DNA from: Lachnospiraceae bacterium UBA1683
GTDB taxonomy: Bacteria; Bacillota; Clostridia; Lachnospirales; Lachnospiraceae
Assembly (NCBI GenBank): GCA_002320245.1
Contig: DCKD01000063.1
Coordinates: 1-47,333 of the forward strand
DNA: 47,333 nt
Reading direction: 5' to 3'
Position 1 is the stretch's first letter, and every line of letters starts with the position of its first letter. This document shows positions 24,988 through 33,123 of this stretch, in pieces. Below the pieces are notes generated by a model. The model searched no databases and was not told the origin of the DNA. It saw nothing but the letters and a program-made list of their open reading frames with translations. The translations under genes were made by a program, and so were the position numbers.

Positions 24988-25422
24988 TTATGGCTCTGCA
25001 ATATTATTCAACACCTTGTCCAGACCTCTCCGGAGTGCCTCCACTTCCTTTTTTGTCATTCCCCGCGTAAGCTGTCTGTCAAGTTTCTTCCGGTCAGCTT
25101 CCATGCGCCGCTGAACGTCATATGCTTTCTCTGTCAGATAAATATTTTTCTTCCGTTTATCTGCCGTGTTCGGCACGCAAAGAATAAATCCTTTTTCATC
25201 CAACCGTTTCAGAATCCCCGTAACCGTCGGATTCTTCAGACTCAGATGCCGCTCCACATCCCGTTGATTCACTTCATCTTTGTTCGTATGAAACAGATAG
25301 TCCAGAACCGCACACTGGGAAGATGTAATCCCAATCTTCTTCATTTTTTCATTCAAATCTTTTTCATAAATATTATTGATTTGCTTTACCGTAAATCCTA
25401 TGGGCTCCCCTCGATTTTCCAT
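24988..25422 (-). CDS. MarR family transcriptional regulator
   Basis: A 144-aa winged-helix regulator of the MarR family. The DNA-binding region is about residues 45-95 (NQRDVERHLSLKNPTVTGILKRLDEKGFI, quoted here only as two helices), with the wing around NTADKRKKNIYLTEK. ATG 25422 is chosen because AAAGGAG lies 8 nt upstream; the frame stays open to 25488. It has its own promoter and a palindrome ATAGCTTGCTAT near its start of transcription that could be an autoregulatory operator. It precedes thyA-folA and the metal transporter. The MarR family includes the zinc regulator AdcR, but the AdcR metal-ligand pattern is not evident, so its ligand is unknown. Confidence 0.88.
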   Translation of the reverse strand: MENRGEPIGFTVKQINNIYEKDLNEKMKKIGITSSQCAVLDYLFHTNKDEVNQRDVERHLSLKNPTVTGILKRLDEKGFILCVPNTADKRKKNIYLTEKAYDVQRRMEADRKKLDRQLTRGMTKKEVEALRRGLDKVLNNIAEP

Positions 25423-25492
25423 AAAACCGGCTCCTTTCTCTTCTGTAACAAAGCAGCGGAAATATTCGCCTTTCCCATGCATTGGCAAATAG

Positions 25493-25538
25493 ATAGCTTG
25501 CTATGCTAAGTTATACCATATATTTTATATTTTGTAAA
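25493..25538 (-). promoter_or_regulatory. marR promoter with candidate operator
   Basis: TTTACA (25533-25538), 17-nt spacer, TATAAC (25510-25515) on the minus strand. The palindrome ATAGC-TT-GCTAT (25493-25504) lies directly downstream, where a repressor would block initiation. Confidence 0.5.
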
Positions 25539-25578
25539 ATACTATTCCGTAATTTTCCATCGTTTGTACCGTCCCGCA

Positions 25579-25607
25579 TTGTTTCCGGATAACCTGAATG
25601 GTATAAT
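25579..25607 (+). promoter_or_regulatory. Promoter of the glycerate kinase remnant
   Basis: TTGTTT (25579-25584), 17-nt spacer, TATAAT (25602-25607). It may still be active although the gene is broken. Confidence 0.5.
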
Positions 25608-25681
25608 ACAATCAGTCAGGAAACTATAGCACGGGTATTTCCAACCCCCGTAACACATGGAAAGGAAGTATATTACATATC

Positions 25682-26303
25682 ATGAAAGTTGTTGTTGCGA
25701 TTGATTCATTCAAAGGGAGCTTATCTCACAGCACCTATGGTGTCGGTGAAATGATAACTGACGCCATTCAAAAAGGCTGCCGCAACTTTATCATCGGAAT
25801 CGGAGGGAGCGCCACAAATGACGGCGGCATCGGAATGCTAAAAGCACTTGGTTTTCGTTTTCTTAACAAATACGGAAATGATGCCGGCGAAGGCGGACAG
25901 GCTCTGGGAAAAATATTTTCTATTAAAACGGACAATAAGAATCCCCTGTTGGAAACATGCCATTTTCAGGTTGTATGTGATGTCCAGAATCCGCTTTGCG
26001 GGAAAAACGGAGCAACCTATATCTACGGTCCGCAGAAAGGGGACACCGACGGCATCAAAGACTTCCTTGACTCCGGAATGAAAAACTATGCCGAGCGGAC
26101 TGCTGACGCCCTCGGAACTGATTTTACAGAAGCCAAAGGAGCCGGTGCCGCGGGCGGACTTGGTTTCGCTTTCCTAAGCTACCTCAACGCCACACTCTCG
26201 CCGGGAATTCATCTGGTCATGGAGGCCGTACGAAGCTATGTCACCTGCAACCGCGAAAGCAAATATGACCGCTGCTGTGGAACAAGTATTCCGACTGCTG
26301 TAA
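25682..26303 (+). pseudogene. Glycerate kinase pseudogene with two internal deletions
   Basis: The start MKVVVAIDSFKGSLS is the normal beginning of GlxK/GarK glycerate kinase, but it runs straight into TYGVGEMI, so about 90 residues of the usual 370-380 are missing. The middle is well preserved (IGIGGSATNDGG, CDVQNPLCG, GPQKGDT, GAGAAGGLGFAFLSYLN). After LVMEAV the frame is lost. In another frame the last 23 codons read YEAMSPATAKANM, then TAAVEQVFRLL and TAA at 26301-26303, which resembles the normal C-terminus. The part between, with the catalytic TGEGR region, is gone. A palindromic repeat starts at the next base. The open frame continuing to 26482 is not the real end. Confidence 0.85.
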
Positions 26304-26372
26304 GTTCAAAGGGGACATACCATTTCCCAAAGGGGACAGTCCCTAATGCAAAGGGGACAGTCCCCTTTGAAC
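26304..26372. repeat. GGGGACAGTCCCC palindromic repeat, copy E (three units)
   Basis: Arms GTTCAAAGGGGAC (26304-26316) and GTCCCCTTTGAAC (26360-26372) are complementary; between them lie a decayed unit and an AAAGGGGACAGTCCC unit. The element starts right after the stop of the glycerate kinase remnant and its last base is the last base of the hom stop codon. Confidence 0.95.
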
Positions 26373-27655
26373 TAATATTCCCTGATTACACTGCTTACTT
26401 CGTAAATGCTATCCATTTCCTGCAATTTCTGCAGCGCGCTTCTCAGGTAATGTTCTTTGACTTTTTCTGTTACTATCACTAATTCTGCCCGCTCACCTTT
26501 GACATGTTTCTGTATAACCCTTGCGATACTTACCTGATAATCTCCAAATACGGTTGCAATACATGCGAGTACTCCGGGGCGGTTCTTTACCTGCATACGG
26601 AGGAAAAACTTATTCTCTACTTCGTCAAATTTCTTTATTGGCGTCTGCCTGTAACAGGTACAACTGATTCTTCCATTGCAGTTATATGCAAGGTTTCTTG
26701 CCACATCAATGATATCTCCCATCACGGCGCTGGCTGTCGGCAGTTCTCCGGCTCCTCTCCCATAAAACATCGCATCATCTACCGCATCACCATGTACAAA
26801 TACCGCATTAAAGGAATCACGGACAGATGCAAGTGGATGTTCCTTTTTCAAAAGCATCGGGTATACCCCGACTTCGATACCGTCTTCTGTATTGTGTGCC
26901 ACACCAAGAAGCTTAATCACGCTGTCAAATTCTTTTGCATAAGCAATATCATCCGATGTGATTTTTGTAATTCCCTCTGTATAAACATCGCCAAATACTA
27001 CTCTGGAGCGGAATGCGATGGATGCCATAATTGCAACCTTACGCCCCGCATCCAGTCCTTCTACGTCAGCCGTCGGATCAGCCTCCGCATATCCCAACTC
27101 TGTTGCTTTTGCCAGTGCCTCTTCAAAACTCATATTCTTTTCAAACATCTTTGTCAAAATGTAGTTGGTCGTACCATTCACAATTCCAACAACTTCACTG
27201 ATTTCATTTCCTGCCAGACACTGTTTCAAAGGACGGATGATTGGAATTCCACCTGCGACAGCAGCTTCAAAGAGCAAATCGCATTGTTTTTCTTCCGCGG
27301 AATCCAGAAGTTCTCTCCCGTACTCTGCAATCAAGTCTTTGTTCGCCGTAACTATATGTTTCCCGGCGTGCAGTGCCTCCAGAATCATTGTCTTAGCCGG
27401 TTCAATGCCACCCATCACTTCAACGACAATCTGAATCCCATCATCGTTCAGGATTTCCTGCCAGTTATCTGTCAAAAGTGAAGCATCGATTCCTTCTCTT
27501 CTTTTATTTATATTATGAACCAGAATCTTCGTCACTTCCAGCTCTGCCCCGATTGTCTGTACCATCACACCCGCACGGCGCTGAATTAATTTATACACAC
27601 CTGTTCCTACAGTTCCGACTCCAAGTAATGCAACTTTTATTTTTTTTGTACTCAT
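26372..27655 (-). CDS. hom: Homoserine dehydrogenase
   Basis: NAD(P)H-dependent reduction of aspartate semialdehyde to homoserine, the branch point to threonine and methionine. The 427-aa protein has an N-terminal Rossmann fold (VALLGVGTVGTGVY), the catalytic domain with GIVNGTTNYILTKM and EADPTADVEGLDAG, and a C-terminal ACT domain (about 350-427) beginning MQVKNRPGVLACIA, which is the usual site of threonine feedback. The length is normal for the monofunctional Gram-positive type. GGAG lies upstream of the ATG. The stop codon TAG overlaps the end of the neighbouring repeat. It appears monocistronic. Confidence 0.97.
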   Translation of the reverse strand: MSTKKIKVALLGVGTVGTGVYKLIQRRAGVMVQTIGAELEVTKILVHNINKRREGIDASLLTDNWQEILNDDGIQIVVEVMGGIEPAKTMILEALHAGKHIVTANKDLIAEYGRELLDSAEEKQCDLLFEAAVAGGIPIIRPLKQCLAGNEISEVVGIVNGTTNYILTKMFEKNMSFEEALAKATELGYAEADPTADVEGLDAGRKVAIMASIAFRSRVVFGDVYTEGITKITSDDIAYAKEFDSVIKLLGVAHNTEDGIEVGVYPMLLKKEHPLASVRDSFNAVFVHGDAVDDAMFYGRGAGELPTASAVMGDIIDVARNLAYNCNGRISCTCYRQTPIKKFDEVENKFFLRMQVKNRPGVLACIATVFGDYQVSIARVIQKHVKGERAELVIVTEKVKEHYLRSALQKLQEMDSIYEVSSVIREY

Positions 27656-27872
27656 GTCCTTATTTCTCCTGCTTTTCGCTTTTCATGCATCTCATGAAAT
27701 TCATTATAAAATGTAACGCTCCGATAGGCTTATACCTCTCCAACCAACGCTTTATTGCAATAGAATATTGCACTTTGGAATGTATTCTATCACAACTTTT
27801 CAGGAAACACTAGCGTTACTTATTTCACAAACATTATATAACTTCATTCTTTTTCAAAAAACTGCGAATATC
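27656..27872. other. Upstream region of hom
   Basis: No gene seen. It holds a perfect 7-bp inverted repeat TGCAATA-GAA-TATTGCA (27756-27772) that could be an operator, and TATAAT-like -10 sequences on the minus strand without a good -35 box, so the hom promoter cannot be placed exactly. Confidence 0.35.
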
Positions 27873-27902
27873 AAAAAAGGAGCAATGCTTTCGCATTACT
27901 CC
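27873..27902 (-). terminator. Terminator of tRNA-Gly
   Basis: Minus-strand GGAGTAATGC-GAAA-GCATTGCTCC followed by six T residues, starting 8 nt after the tRNA. One G-T pair lies inside an otherwise perfect 10-bp stem. Confidence 0.9.
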
Positions 27903-27910
27903 TCACCGAG

Positions 27911-27983
27911 AGCGACAGACGGGGTTCGAACCCGCGACCCCGACCTTGGCAAGGTCGTACTCTACCAACTGAGCCACTGTCGC
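27911..27983 (-). tRNA. tRNA-Gly (anticodon GCC)
   Basis: A complete cloverleaf on the minus strand: acceptor GCGACAG/CTGTCGC, D arm GCTC-AGTTGGTA-GAGT, anticodon stem CGACC/GGTCG with loop TTGCCAA (anticodon GCC at 27948-27950), T arm with GGTTCGAACCC. It reads GGC and GGU glycine codons. The 3' CCA is not encoded (CTC follows the discriminator), so it must be added by nucleotidyltransferase. It has its own promoter and terminator and is not in a cluster. Confidence 0.97.
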
Positions 27984-28010
27984 ATTTCTTATTTCTGTTC
28001 CCCTCGGAAC
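27984..28010 (-). other. tRNA-Gly 5' leader hairpin
   Basis: GTTCC-GAGG-GGAAC (27997-28001 with 28006-28010) forms a small stem between the promoter and the mature tRNA 5' end. It may assist processing. Confidence 0.4.
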
Positions 28011-28017
28011 AATATTT

Positions 28018-28046
28018 ACTATACACCAGGTATATCCGAAAGTCAA
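28018..28046 (-). promoter_or_regulatory. Promoter of tRNA-Gly
   Basis: TTGACT (28041-28046), 17-nt spacer, TATAGT (28018-28023) on the minus strand. Confidence 0.75.
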
Positions 28047-28268
28047 ATACTTTTTTTAATTTTTGCGTCTGAAATTTTACATATTTATCTGATAATTTAC
28101 ACAATTATGTTTTTTCAGATGATACCATTATATAATTTTAATATTTCTTTTGTAATTTTTTTCATCTTATGACTGTATCCAGTGAGTTCTGATAATTTTA
28201 TTCAAAATATTATTGGACCTCCATAGCTTTGTTTCAAAAAAGCATTTATTACCTGAATCCCATGAAAT
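28047..28268. other. AT-rich spacer between aspS and tRNA-Gly
   Basis: Strongly AT-rich non-coding stretch. I see no gene, no RNA and no repeat from the families described here. Confidence 0.5.
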
Positions 28269-28324
28269 AAAAAAGAGGATGCCGTTTCCTTTGAATTTAG
28301 AAATTCATAGTTTGCGACATCCTC
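28269..28324 (-). terminator. Terminator of the aspS transcript
   Basis: Long minus-strand hairpin with GAGGATG/CATCCTC at its base (28275-28281 with 28318-28324), further pairing inside (TTTAGAAATT loop region), and six T residues after it. Confidence 0.8.
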
Positions 28325-28370
28325 ATTCAGCTCTACCACTTCGTCGCCGCAATTTGCAGCAACACTCTAT

Positions 28371-30182
28371 CTACTCTTCCGGACTCTCCTCTGACTTTTC
28401 TTCTTTTCTCAGCTCAAGTCCCAGCTCAGCCAATTGCTTGTCATCTGCCAGGCTCGGTGCATTTGTCATCAGACAAGATGCATCTTTTACTTTCGGGAAT
28501 GCCATCACATCACGGATGCTGTCTACCTTTGCCATGAGCATAACCAGACGGTCCAGCCCATATGCCAGTCCTGCATGCGGCGGTACCCCATACTTAAATG
28601 CATCCAGCAGGAAAGAGAATTGCCGGTATGCCTCCTCTTTGGTAAACCCAAGAACTTCAAACATTTTCTCCTGAATATCGTTCTGGTGAATACGAATACT
28701 TCCGCCGCCGATTTCATTTCCGTTCAGTGTGATATCATATGCTTTCGCACGGACTCTTCCCGGATCCGTATCGATATATTTCCAATCCTCTTCCATCGGC
28801 ATCGTAAACGGATGATGCATTGCAGTGTAGCGATTCTGTTCTTCGCTCCATTCAAGCAGCGGGAACTCTGTAATCCAGAGGAACTTATACTCATTCTTAT
28901 CAAGCAGATCCATCTGACGCGCCAGCTCCAGACGCAGATTTCCAAGGACATCCCATACAACCTTATTCTTATCTGCTGCAAAGAGAAGCAAATCCCCAAC
29001 CTCTCCGCCCATTGCCTGAACAAGACCGTTCGTCTCCTCTTCTGTCATAAATTTTGCAAAGGAAGACTTCACCGCGCCATCTTCATGAATTGCAATATAT
29101 GCAAGTCCTTTTGCCCCAAAATCTTTTGCAAAACTTACCAGTTTATCAATCTTTTTACGCGGCATACCGCCCTGCCCCTTTGCATTAATGCCACGGACAG
29201 TTCCACCGTTTTCGATGGCATCTTTAAAGACAACAAATTCACTGTCTCTGACAACCTCTGTCACATTGACCAGTTCCATTCCAAAACGGATATCCGGCTT
29301 ATCAGAGCCAAAACGATCCATCGCCTCCTGCCATGTCATTCTCTGAATCGGCAGTTGTACATCAATGTCCAGCACCTCTTTAAATAATCTTGCAAGAAGT
29401 CTTTCATTGACATCCATAACATCTTCTTCATCTACAAAAGACAGCTCCATGTCAATCTGGGTAAATTCCGGCTGTCTGTCGGCACGAAGATCCTCATCGC
29501 GGAAACATTTTGCAATCTGGAAATAACGGTCATAACCAGAACACATCAAAAGCTGTTTATACAACTGGGGCGACTGAGGCAATCCGTAAAAGCTGCCTTG
29601 GTGTATACGGCTGGGTACAAGATAGTCACGCGCACCCTCTGGTGTGGTTTTTCCAAGAACCGGCGTCTCAATCTCCAGAAAGCCCTCTTCAGCAAGAAAC
29701 TGACGAGTCAATGTTGCAATCTTACTTCTCATCATCAGGTTGCGCTGCAGATCCGGTCTTCTCAAATCCAGATAGCGATATTTCAGACGCAGCTCTTCCT
29801 TCGTTTTAGAATTCTCTTCAATCGGAAACGGCGGTGTCTCAGATTCGGACAGAATTCTCATCTGCTCCGGAATTACTTCAATCTCGCCTGTCGCAATATT
29901 CTGATTCACTGCACCGGAACGTTTTTCAACCTTTCCGACAATTGCAACTACATATTCACTGCGGAGACTTGCCGCTCTTGCAATCAAGTCAGCGTCACAC
30001 GAACCATCCTCAAATACTACCTGAATAATACCTGAGCGGTCACGGACATCAACAAATACAAGTCCCCCTTTATTCCGATTCTTCTGAACCCATCCCATAA
30101 TTGTAACAGTCTCTCCCACATTTACAGTGGAAAGCTCAGCACAACGATGTGTACGGTGTAATCCTCTCATTGATTCTGCCAT
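28371..30182 (-). CDS. aspS: Aspartate-tRNA ligase
   Basis: Class II synthetase that charges tRNA-Asp. The 603-aa bacterial-type enzyme has the N-terminal OB-fold anticodon-binding domain (GWVQKNRNKGGLVFVDVRDRSG, shown as a conserved strand-loop), the catalytic core with motif 2 FRDEDLRADRQPEFTQ, and a GAD insertion (about 300-410). Motif 3 is GLAYGLDRLVMLM, near residue 540. With the large insertion and no sign of an Asn-specific shortening, it is the bacterial form, which may be discriminating or non-discriminating. ATG 30182 has AGAGGA upstream. It follows hisS, and a two-part repeat lies between them. Confidence 0.97.
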   Translation of the reverse strand: MAESMRGLHRTHRCAELSTVNVGETVTIMGWVQKNRNKGGLVFVDVRDRSGIIQVVFEDGSCDADLIARAASLRSEYVVAIVGKVEKRSGAVNQNIATGEIEVIPEQMRILSESETPPFPIEENSKTKEELRLKYRYLDLRRPDLQRNLMMRSKIATLTRQFLAEEGFLEIETPVLGKTTPEGARDYLVPSRIHQGSFYGLPQSPQLYKQLLMCSGYDRYFQIAKCFRDEDLRADRQPEFTQIDMELSFVDEEDVMDVNERLLARLFKEVLDIDVQLPIQRMTWQEAMDRFGSDKPDIRFGMELVNVTEVVRDSEFVVFKDAIENGGTVRGINAKGQGGMPRKKIDKLVSFAKDFGAKGLAYIAIHEDGAVKSSFAKFMTEEETNGLVQAMGGEVGDLLLFAADKNKVVWDVLGNLRLELARQMDLLDKNEYKFLWITEFPLLEWSEEQNRYTAMHHPFTMPMEEDWKYIDTDPGRVRAKAYDITLNGNEIGGGSIRIHQNDIQEKMFEVLGFTKEEAYRQFSFLLDAFKYGVPPHAGLAYGLDRLVMLMAKVDSIRDVMAFPKVKDASCLMTNAPSLADDKQLAELGLELRKEEKSEESPEE

Positions 30183-30207
30183 TGTTCTGTTCCTCTTTTC
30201 TTTTATT

Positions 30208-30303
30208 TAGGGGACAGTCCCTTTTGCAAAGGGGACTGTCCCTTTTGTTCTTCTTTTTCAGAATATTCTGACTTTCGTCAGCAAAGGGGACATTCCCCTT
30301 TGC
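30208..30303. repeat. GGGGACAGTCCCC palindromic repeat, copy F (two elements)
   Basis: First element 30208-30246: TAGGGGACAGTCCC and GGGGACTGTCCC around TTTTGCAAA, nearly the same as the first part of copy H. Second element 30258-30303: TCAGAATATTCTGA, 9 nt, then GCAAAGGGGA-CAT-TCCCCTTTGC. It ends one base before the hisS stop codon. Confidence 0.95.
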
Positions 30304-30304
30304 A

Positions 30305-31555
30305 CTACCGATTGAATACTTCTACAATATCTTCGTATCCTTGCTGTGCAAGTTGCTCTTTCTGGAACTTTTTATTTTTCTTCATATTAAGCAGCATGAT
30401 TTGTTTTCCTTCGGCACGTTCTCTTTTTGCTGTTTCCAGCACTTCAAGGATTTTCTCCTGTGGCAGTTTTTTCTCTAACAGATATGCTTTTTTTGTTTTG
30501 CTTGTCGGAATCTTATAGCCGCGCTCTAAGAGCAGCATGACGATTCGTTCAAATCCGATAGAGAATCCGACTGCCGGAGTGTTTTGCCCTGTGAACTTTC
30601 CAATCATCTCGTCGTAGCGTCCGCCGCCTCCGACAGAGCCTCCGAATTCATCCATCGAAATCTCAAAAATAGTTCCGGTGTAGTAGGACATTCCACGCAC
30701 GAGCGTCGGATCAAAACTGATTCTGAAATCTGCTTCTTTTGCACTTTCCACACTTGTGATAATCATCTCAAGTGAATCTGCCGCCTCTTGCGGGAGAAAG
30801 CCCGCCAGCTTCTCTTTACACCAACGTACGCCCTCCACATCATTCGTAATCTCTTTAAATATCTGAAGATACTTTTCGACTGATTCCTTCTCATAGCCAT
30901 TTTCCTCTAATTCTTTTTCTACCCCGTCAAGACCGATTTTGTCCATCTTATCCAGAGTAATAAACACGCTGTCATAATCTTCCTCGGAAAATCCGCTGTA
31001 AGCTGCCATTGCTTTCAAGAACCGGCGGTCATTAATTCGGATTGTAAAATTATGAAAATCCAGCTTACCAAGCAATGTAGAAGTTGCCAGAATGAGTTCA
31101 ATTTCCGCCAGATTGGATGGCTCACCCAAAATGTCAATGTCGCACTGCATGAACTGACGGAAACGCCCTCTCTGTGGACGGTCCGCTCTCCATACATTTC
31201 CCATCTGCAATGCCTTAAACGGAGCAGGAAGCTCGTTGGCATTATTGGAATAATATCTGGAAAGAGGCACTGTCAGGTCATAACGAAGCCCGCCGTCTAC
31301 CAAATCCGCCTCTTCTTTTGCCTGATTGATTTTTAACTTTTCCCCACGTTTTAAAATCTTAAAAATCAGTTTCTCATTGTCTCCCCCCTGTTTGCTGCAC
31401 AGGTTCTCAATATGTTCCACACATGGAGTCTCGATGGAGGAAAATCCAAATGATTTGTACGTTTCTTTAATCAATCCAATCACATAATCCCGGATTTCCA
31501 TTTCCTCCGGCATCATGTCCTTCATACCGGTTACCGGTTTTTTCTTCAATGCCAT
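30305..31555 (-). CDS. hisS: Histidine-tRNA ligase
   Basis: Class II synthetase for tRNA-His. The 416-aa protein has motif 2 in GNVWRADRPQRGRFRQFMQCDIDILG (RFRQF is the hallmark), the histidine-specific LVRGMSYYTGTIFE, motif 3 GFSIGFERIVMLL, and a C-terminal anticodon-binding domain of about 85 residues. The presence of that domain rules out HisZ, the regulatory paralogue. The C-terminus KKNKKFQKEQLAQQG is somewhat unusual. It begins 34 nt after hemZ and precedes aspS, the common hisS-aspS order. Confidence 0.96.
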   Translation of the reverse strand: MALKKKPVTGMKDMMPEEMEIRDYVIGLIKETYKSFGFSSIETPCVEHIENLCSKQGGDNEKLIFKILKRGEKLKINQAKEEADLVDGGLRYDLTVPLSRYYSNNANELPAPFKALQMGNVWRADRPQRGRFRQFMQCDIDILGEPSNLAEIELILATSTLLGKLDFHNFTIRINDRRFLKAMAAYSGFSEEDYDSVFITLDKMDKIGLDGVEKELEENGYEKESVEKYLQIFKEITNDVEGVRWCKEKLAGFLPQEAADSLEMIITSVESAKEADFRISFDPTLVRGMSYYTGTIFEISMDEFGGSVGGGGRYDEMIGKFTGQNTPAVGFSIGFERIVMLLLERGYKIPTSKTKKAYLLEKKLPQEKILEVLETAKRERAEGKQIMLLNMKKNKKFQKEQLAQQGYEDIVEVFNR

Positions 31556-31589
31556 GTAATTACTCTCCTTCTCTTTCCTGTTTCATCCA

Positions 31590-33047
31590 CTACTTATTTC
31601 TCTGCGTTTCCATCAATCCGGAGACTTCAGATACTTCTCGTTCTTTCCTGACAATCATCTCATCAATACGGCTCATATATTCATGAATGTCTTTCACATT
31701 CTCTGTGCGAATCAGATTCGTCTCTTTTCCATTATCTAGACAAATCTTATGCGGCAGCACGAGTTTCGTTGTCGCTCCCGCACCCGCTGCAAAAATTGTT
31801 TGTTTTTCTTCCATAATAAGTATATTGTATATTCCCGCTTTGTCAACCTTTGCATAGCCAACATTTTCAAAATTTCCGGCAATATTTTTCTGTCTGTACA
31901 GATAATATGGAACAAGGCCAAGTTTTTCCGCAGTCTGTGCAGCATCCTCCACCATCTGGGTGATTTCTGTATAAAGGCTGCGATGCATCTTGTCCTGTCC
32001 CATCCGGGCAGCACGCTTAATCGCAAGTGAATGGACCGTCAAACTGTCTGGCGCAAGTTCCTTAATCTGCTCCAGCGTATCCCGCATATCTTCCGCAGTC
32101 TCCTCCGGAAGTCCTGCAATCAAATCCATATTAATATTGTCAAATCCCAGTTCTCTCGCCATCCGGAAAATGTCTTTGACCGCCTGCACCGTATGTTCCC
32201 TGCCGACAAGATTCAACGTCTTCTGCTGCATTGTCTGGGGATTCACAGAAATTCTCGTTACCGGATGCCGGCGGATAACCTCCAGCTTTTCTTTCGTAAT
32301 ACTGTCCGGTCTTCCCGCCTCTACTGTATATTCCAGTAAATGTTCCTGCGAAAATGTTTCGTCAATCAAATGCAATAACCGTTCCAGTTGTGCCGCGCTT
32401 AGCGTAGTTGGTGTCCCTCCCCCGATATAAACCGTATTTAACTTCTTTCCTCCTGTCATGCTGCCGATTGCCGTAATCTCTTTGCAAAGTGCATCTAAAT
32501 ATGCATCTATTTCCTCTTTCCACACGGCAATTGGCGAGGAACTAAATGAACAGTAGGAACAGATGCTCGGACAAAATGGAATGCCCACATACAGGCTGAA
32601 CCCATCCCTGTAATCCAGTCTGCTAAGCAGTTCCCGCTCCCGCAGTGCAATCTCCACCGCTAAACTCGCCTTTTGTCCAGATACATAATATTCTCCCATA
32701 AGAAACTTTTTTATTTCTTCTGTCTGCATTCCATTTTCCATTTTTTGCATTGCCAACTTAGTTGGACGCACTCCGGTCAACATCCCCCACACCATCCGAC
32801 GCCCTGTTATCTCCGAAAGATACTCATATACAAGCCGTGTGACAATGCGTTTTTTCTCTTGCCCAACAGCATACGGCACATCAGCCTGTGCAACACAAAA
32901 GCAAGAGCCCCCGTCCAATTTAAGCTGTACCAGTGGTTCTTGCCCTGCATCTACACGCTGCTCAATCTTTGTATCCGGAAAAAAAGCCTTTACGATATGA
33001 TATAAATTATAAGTATATAATGTTTCTTTACACTGAATCTGAATCAT
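31590..33047 (-). CDS. hemZ: Coproporphyrinogen III dehydrogenase-like radical SAM protein HemZ
   Basis: Radical-SAM protein of the HemN superfamily, HemZ branch. The 485-aa protein carries the 4Fe-4S cysteines in CPSICSYCSF (Cys159, Cys163, Cys166), then GGGTPTTLSAAQL and a C-terminal HemN-like part. The N-terminal 150 residues are specific to HemZ. It is placed as usual between the MBL-hydrolase/relA genes and hisS. Its substrate in anaerobes is not proven; the name reflects B. subtilis HemZ. GGAAGGAA precedes the ATG, and the TTTTGMCCC-type repeat and palindrome copy G occupy the space before it. Confidence 0.92.
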   Translation of the reverse strand: MIQIQCKETLYTYNLYHIVKAFFPDTKIEQRVDAGQEPLVQLKLDGGSCFCVAQADVPYAVGQEKKRIVTRLVYEYLSEITGRRMVWGMLTGVRPTKLAMQKMENGMQTEEIKKFLMGEYYVSGQKASLAVEIALRERELLSRLDYRDGFSLYVGIPFCPSICSYCSFSSSPIAVWKEEIDAYLDALCKEITAIGSMTGGKKLNTVYIGGGTPTTLSAAQLERLLHLIDETFSQEHLLEYTVEAGRPDSITKEKLEVIRRHPVTRISVNPQTMQQKTLNLVGREHTVQAVKDIFRMARELGFDNINMDLIAGLPEETAEDMRDTLEQIKELAPDSLTVHSLAIKRAARMGQDKMHRSLYTEITQMVEDAAQTAEKLGLVPYYLYRQKNIAGNFENVGYAKVDKAGIYNILIMEEKQTIFAAGAGATTKLVLPHKICLDNGKETNLIRTENVKDIHEYMSRIDEMIVRKEREVSEVSGLMETQRNK

Positions 33048-33060
33048 AATGTTCCTTCCA

Positions 33061-33090
33061 ATATCATGATGTTGGGGTCAAAAGGTATTT
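33061..33090. repeat. TTTTGMCCCTGGTATCAT-type repeat, copy 2 (partial)
   Basis: Reading GATGTTGGGGTCAAAAGGT on the plus strand; it shares GGTCAAAAGGT and the ATATCAT part with copy 1 but lacks the CATGCAARCATG end. It lies next to palindrome copy G, between hemZ and the MBL gene. Confidence 0.65.
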
Positions 33091-33104
33091 TGACAACGAA
33101 ACGC

Positions 33105-33123
33105 AAAGGGGACAGTCCCCTTT
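33105..33123. repeat. GGGGACAGTCCCC palindromic repeat, copy G (single perfect unit)
   Basis: AAAGGGGACAGTCCCCTTT is a perfect 9-bp inverted repeat around a central A. Its last two bases are the last two of the MBL stop codon TAA (33122-33124 on the minus strand). Confidence 0.95.

Noticed and set aside
24988..25422. MarR regulator as AdcR, the zinc sensor of the transporter
   Set aside because: The context is suggestive, but I cannot match the AdcR metal ligands, and many MarR proteins have other ligands; left as unknown.
26304..26482. Extension of the glycerate kinase frame to 26482 as the true C-terminus
   Set aside because: The extension reads through the repeat and antisense to hom; the original C-terminus is recognisable in another frame ending at 26303.
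26504..27481. Long plus-strand open frame of 325 codons inside hom
   Set aside because: Antisense shadow of hom with no domain and no upstream signals.
28434..29387. Plus-strand open frame of 317 codons inside aspS
   Set aside because: Antisense shadow of aspS; the aspS frame carries all synthetase motifs.
30305..31555. hisS might be HisZ (regulatory subunit of histidine synthesis)
   Set aside because: A full anticodon-binding domain and histidine-specific motifs are present, and no hisG is adjacent.
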